Source: Pseudomonadota bacterium (GTDB taxonomy: Bacteria > Pseudomonadota > Gammaproteobacteria > Burkholderiales > Rhodocyclaceae). Taken from it: a stretch of 64,000 bases of DNA. The stretch spans positions 1-64,000 of the forward strand of contig JAFEDK010000008.1 of the NCBI GenBank assembly GCA_018241665.1, read 5' to 3'. The notes below the pieces were generated by a model. That model had not been told where the DNA came from and ran no database searches. It worked only from the letters and a program-made list of their open reading frames with translations. This document shows positions 62,803 through 64,000 of the stretch, in pieces. The position numbers and the translations under genes are program-made. Positions within the stretch are counted from its first letter, which is position 1. Every line of letters begins with the position of its first letter.

Positions 62803-63981
62803 TTATTCGTTTTTGGGTTGCATATTCGATCCGGTTTCTGCGGCGCGGGCGAGGGCTGCCAGCGGCAGACCGGAAGGAATCTCGGATTCTATCAATTCCA
62901 GCAGCGGTAAGAGCGTCCGGATGGCATCGGGAAGTTGTTTGCGCAGGTTGGCGTCCAGTCCGGTGGTGCGCAGGCGCGCCAGGAGCTGGTCGATGCTGAC
63001 CGGTGCCCGGGTCGGCAGCTCGATCATGTCCGCCGTGACTTCACCGTCGGCGCCGATCACCCGGTTGCCGCCGGCGGCCCGTCCGCTGGCGATGCGCTCC
63101 ATGGCCACCCCGATCAGGTGGCTGACCGTCTGCACTTTGCCGGGTGTCGTGGCGGCCAGACCGATGGTGATCTGGATGCGGATGCGCTCCTCCCGGTAGG
63201 TCATCACGATATGGTCGAAGGCCGCCCGCAGACGCATCGCGAAGGCGCAGGCTCCGTCCATGTTGGTACTCGGCGACACCACCGCGAAGCGCGCCGGCGC
63301 CAGTTCGGCCACGGTGTCTTCCTGGCGCAGCTTGGTGGCGAGGATCTTCGACAGCTTGCGGTTGACCAGCTGCGCCACGTGGGCGCCATAGCGGGCCACC
63401 AACGCATCGAAGTGGTCGATCTCGATGACCATCACCGACACGTCTGCGTGGCGGCGCTGGGCCAGGGAGAGCTCCTGCGCGGCGTGGTAATGGAGGTAGC
63501 TTGGCGTAGCGAGGCCAGAGGTGGGGTCCACCGGGCTCGCGCTGGCCAGCGCCGCGCGGCTCTCCTCCAGGTCCCGCTGGGTGCGGGCAAGCTGGGTCAG
63601 CGCCTCCAGGCGGGCCAGCAACTCCACGTTACCGATGCTCTTGGAGATGAAGTCGGTGGCACCCGCACTCTTGGCGCGGACGCGCACGTCGGGCTCGTCG
63701 TCGCCGGAGATCACCACCACCGGCAAGGTGTTGATGCGCGAGATGCGCGAGCCACGGATGCGTTCGAGCAGGCCGTAGCCGTCAAGATTGGGCATGCCGA
63801 TGTCGGTGATGACGGCCTGGATGGTCGGATCCACCATCAGGGTCTGCCAGCCGGCTTCACCGTCGGCCTCCTCGCGCACCTCGAAGCGGTCCCGTATGTG
63901 CCGGATGATGGAAGCCCGCACCATCCGGGAATCGTCGATGATCAAAACCCGTGGCAGGGTCTGCTCGCTGTCGTCGCTCAT
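62803..63981 (-). CDS. Response regulator with degenerate GGDEF domain
   Basis: A 392-residue protein. The receiver domain (about 10-125) has D-D-S-R near 17, phosphoacceptor Asp in V-I-T-D-I-G-M-P-N (about 61) and conserved Lys in I-S-K-S. After a coiled linker comes a GGDEF-like fold (about 150-300; V-I-E-I-D-H-F-D-A), but the active-site motif is A-P-A-R-F in place of GGDEF, and the Mg-binding features are altered. It is probably not a diguanylate cyclase but a receptor, scaffold or inactive regulator. A C-terminal helical tail of about 90 residues follows. It is 83 bases upstream of prpE on the same strand. Confidence 0.88.
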   Translation of the reverse strand: MSDDSEQTLPRVLIIDDSRMVRASIIRHIRDRFEVREEADGEAGWQTLMVDPTIQAVITDIGMPNLDGYGLLERIRGSRISRINTLPVVVISGDDEPDVRVRAKSAGATDFISKSIGNVELLARLEALTQLARTQRDLEESRAALASASPVDPTSGLATPSYLHYHAAQELSLAQRRHADVSVMVIEIDHFDALVARYGAHVAQLVNRKLSKILATKLRQEDTVAELAPARFAVVSPSTNMDGACAFAMRLRAAFDHIVMTYREERIRIQITIGLAATTPGKVQTVSHLIGVAMERIASGRAAGGNRVIGADGEVTADMIELPTRAPVSIDQLLARLRTTGLDANLRKQLPDAIRTLLPLLELIESEIPSGLPLAALARAAETGSNMQPKNE

Positions 63982-64000
63982 GCTGGGACTCGCTGGATAA

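Overview
The window is a high-GC, densely packed chromosomal segment of a Gram-negative bacterium, most likely a betaproteobacterium of the Rhodocyclales (Thauera/Azoarcus/Aromatoleum-like). That placement is an inference. It rests on the tungsten aldehyde oxidoreductase cluster of the Aromatoleum type, an aromatic-acid-type beta-oxidation operon with its own ABC transporter, a PEP-CTERM protein, a PrpE-type propionyl-CoA ligase and AcnB. I saw no rRNA, tRNA, CRISPR array, transposase or phage gene. A family of palindromic repeats built on GGGCGAAT-NN-ATTCGCCC sits in six places between genes.

Layout. (1) 1-1.7 kb: tail of a type VI secretion accessory module, with two tandem Tla3-like (DUF2875) genes and a PAAR protein. 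(2) 1.7-3.1 kb: LysE-type exporter and a PEP-CTERM protein behind a sigma-54-like promoter. (3) 3.1-18.5 kb, minus strand: CoA-transferase, acyl-CoA dehydrogenase, porin, 4-hydroxybenzoyl-CoA-type thioesterase, SDR dehydrogenase, thiolase, enoyl-CoA hydratase, feruloyl-CoA-synthetase-like ligase and a Liv-type ABC transporter with fused LivM-LivG. A divergent TetR regulator carries an extra N-terminal HTH. The set reads as uptake, CoA activation and beta-oxidation of a phenylpropanoid-like acid. (4) 20-33.8 kb: housekeeping and signalling genes (diguanylate cyclase, LysR regulator, acnB, histidine kinase and receiver, YchJ, S4 protein, YkgJ, YecA-like, TrmB-like, DusC).

(5) 33.9-43.0 kb, minus strand: a nitrogen-scavenging operon for biuret/triuret-type ureides. 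It encodes an AtzF-type allophanate hydrolase, a BMP-type ABC transporter, a BiuH-type biuret hydrolase, a second cysteine hydrolase (candidate triuret hydrolase), an AtzH/HpxZ-like protein and a GntR regulator. Upstream lie a sigma-54-like promoter, a possible NtrC site and an inverted repeat over the predicted start of transcription. (6) 43.2-45.2 kb: orphan TAXI binding protein and xanthine phosphoribosyltransferase. (7) 45.4-52.0 kb, minus strand: aorABCD, a small unknown gene and the tungstate transporter tupBCA in one run, so that enzyme, cofactor sulfur carrier and metal uptake are linked; moeA at 58 kb probably belongs to the same function.

(8) 52.3-57.7 kb: an allantoin cassette (porin, NCS1 permease, GntR regulator, allantoin racemase, PuuE allantoinase) with a very good sigma-54-like promoter and GntR-type operators. 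(9) 57.8-64 kb: moeA behind three copies of an unexplained TTTTG-CA-TGA-AA motif, a CapA-like protein, a small secreted protein whose start codon lies inside a palindromic repeat, prpE, and a receiver protein with a degenerate GGDEF domain. Regions 5 and 8 together suggest coordinated nitrogen-limitation control of ureide use.
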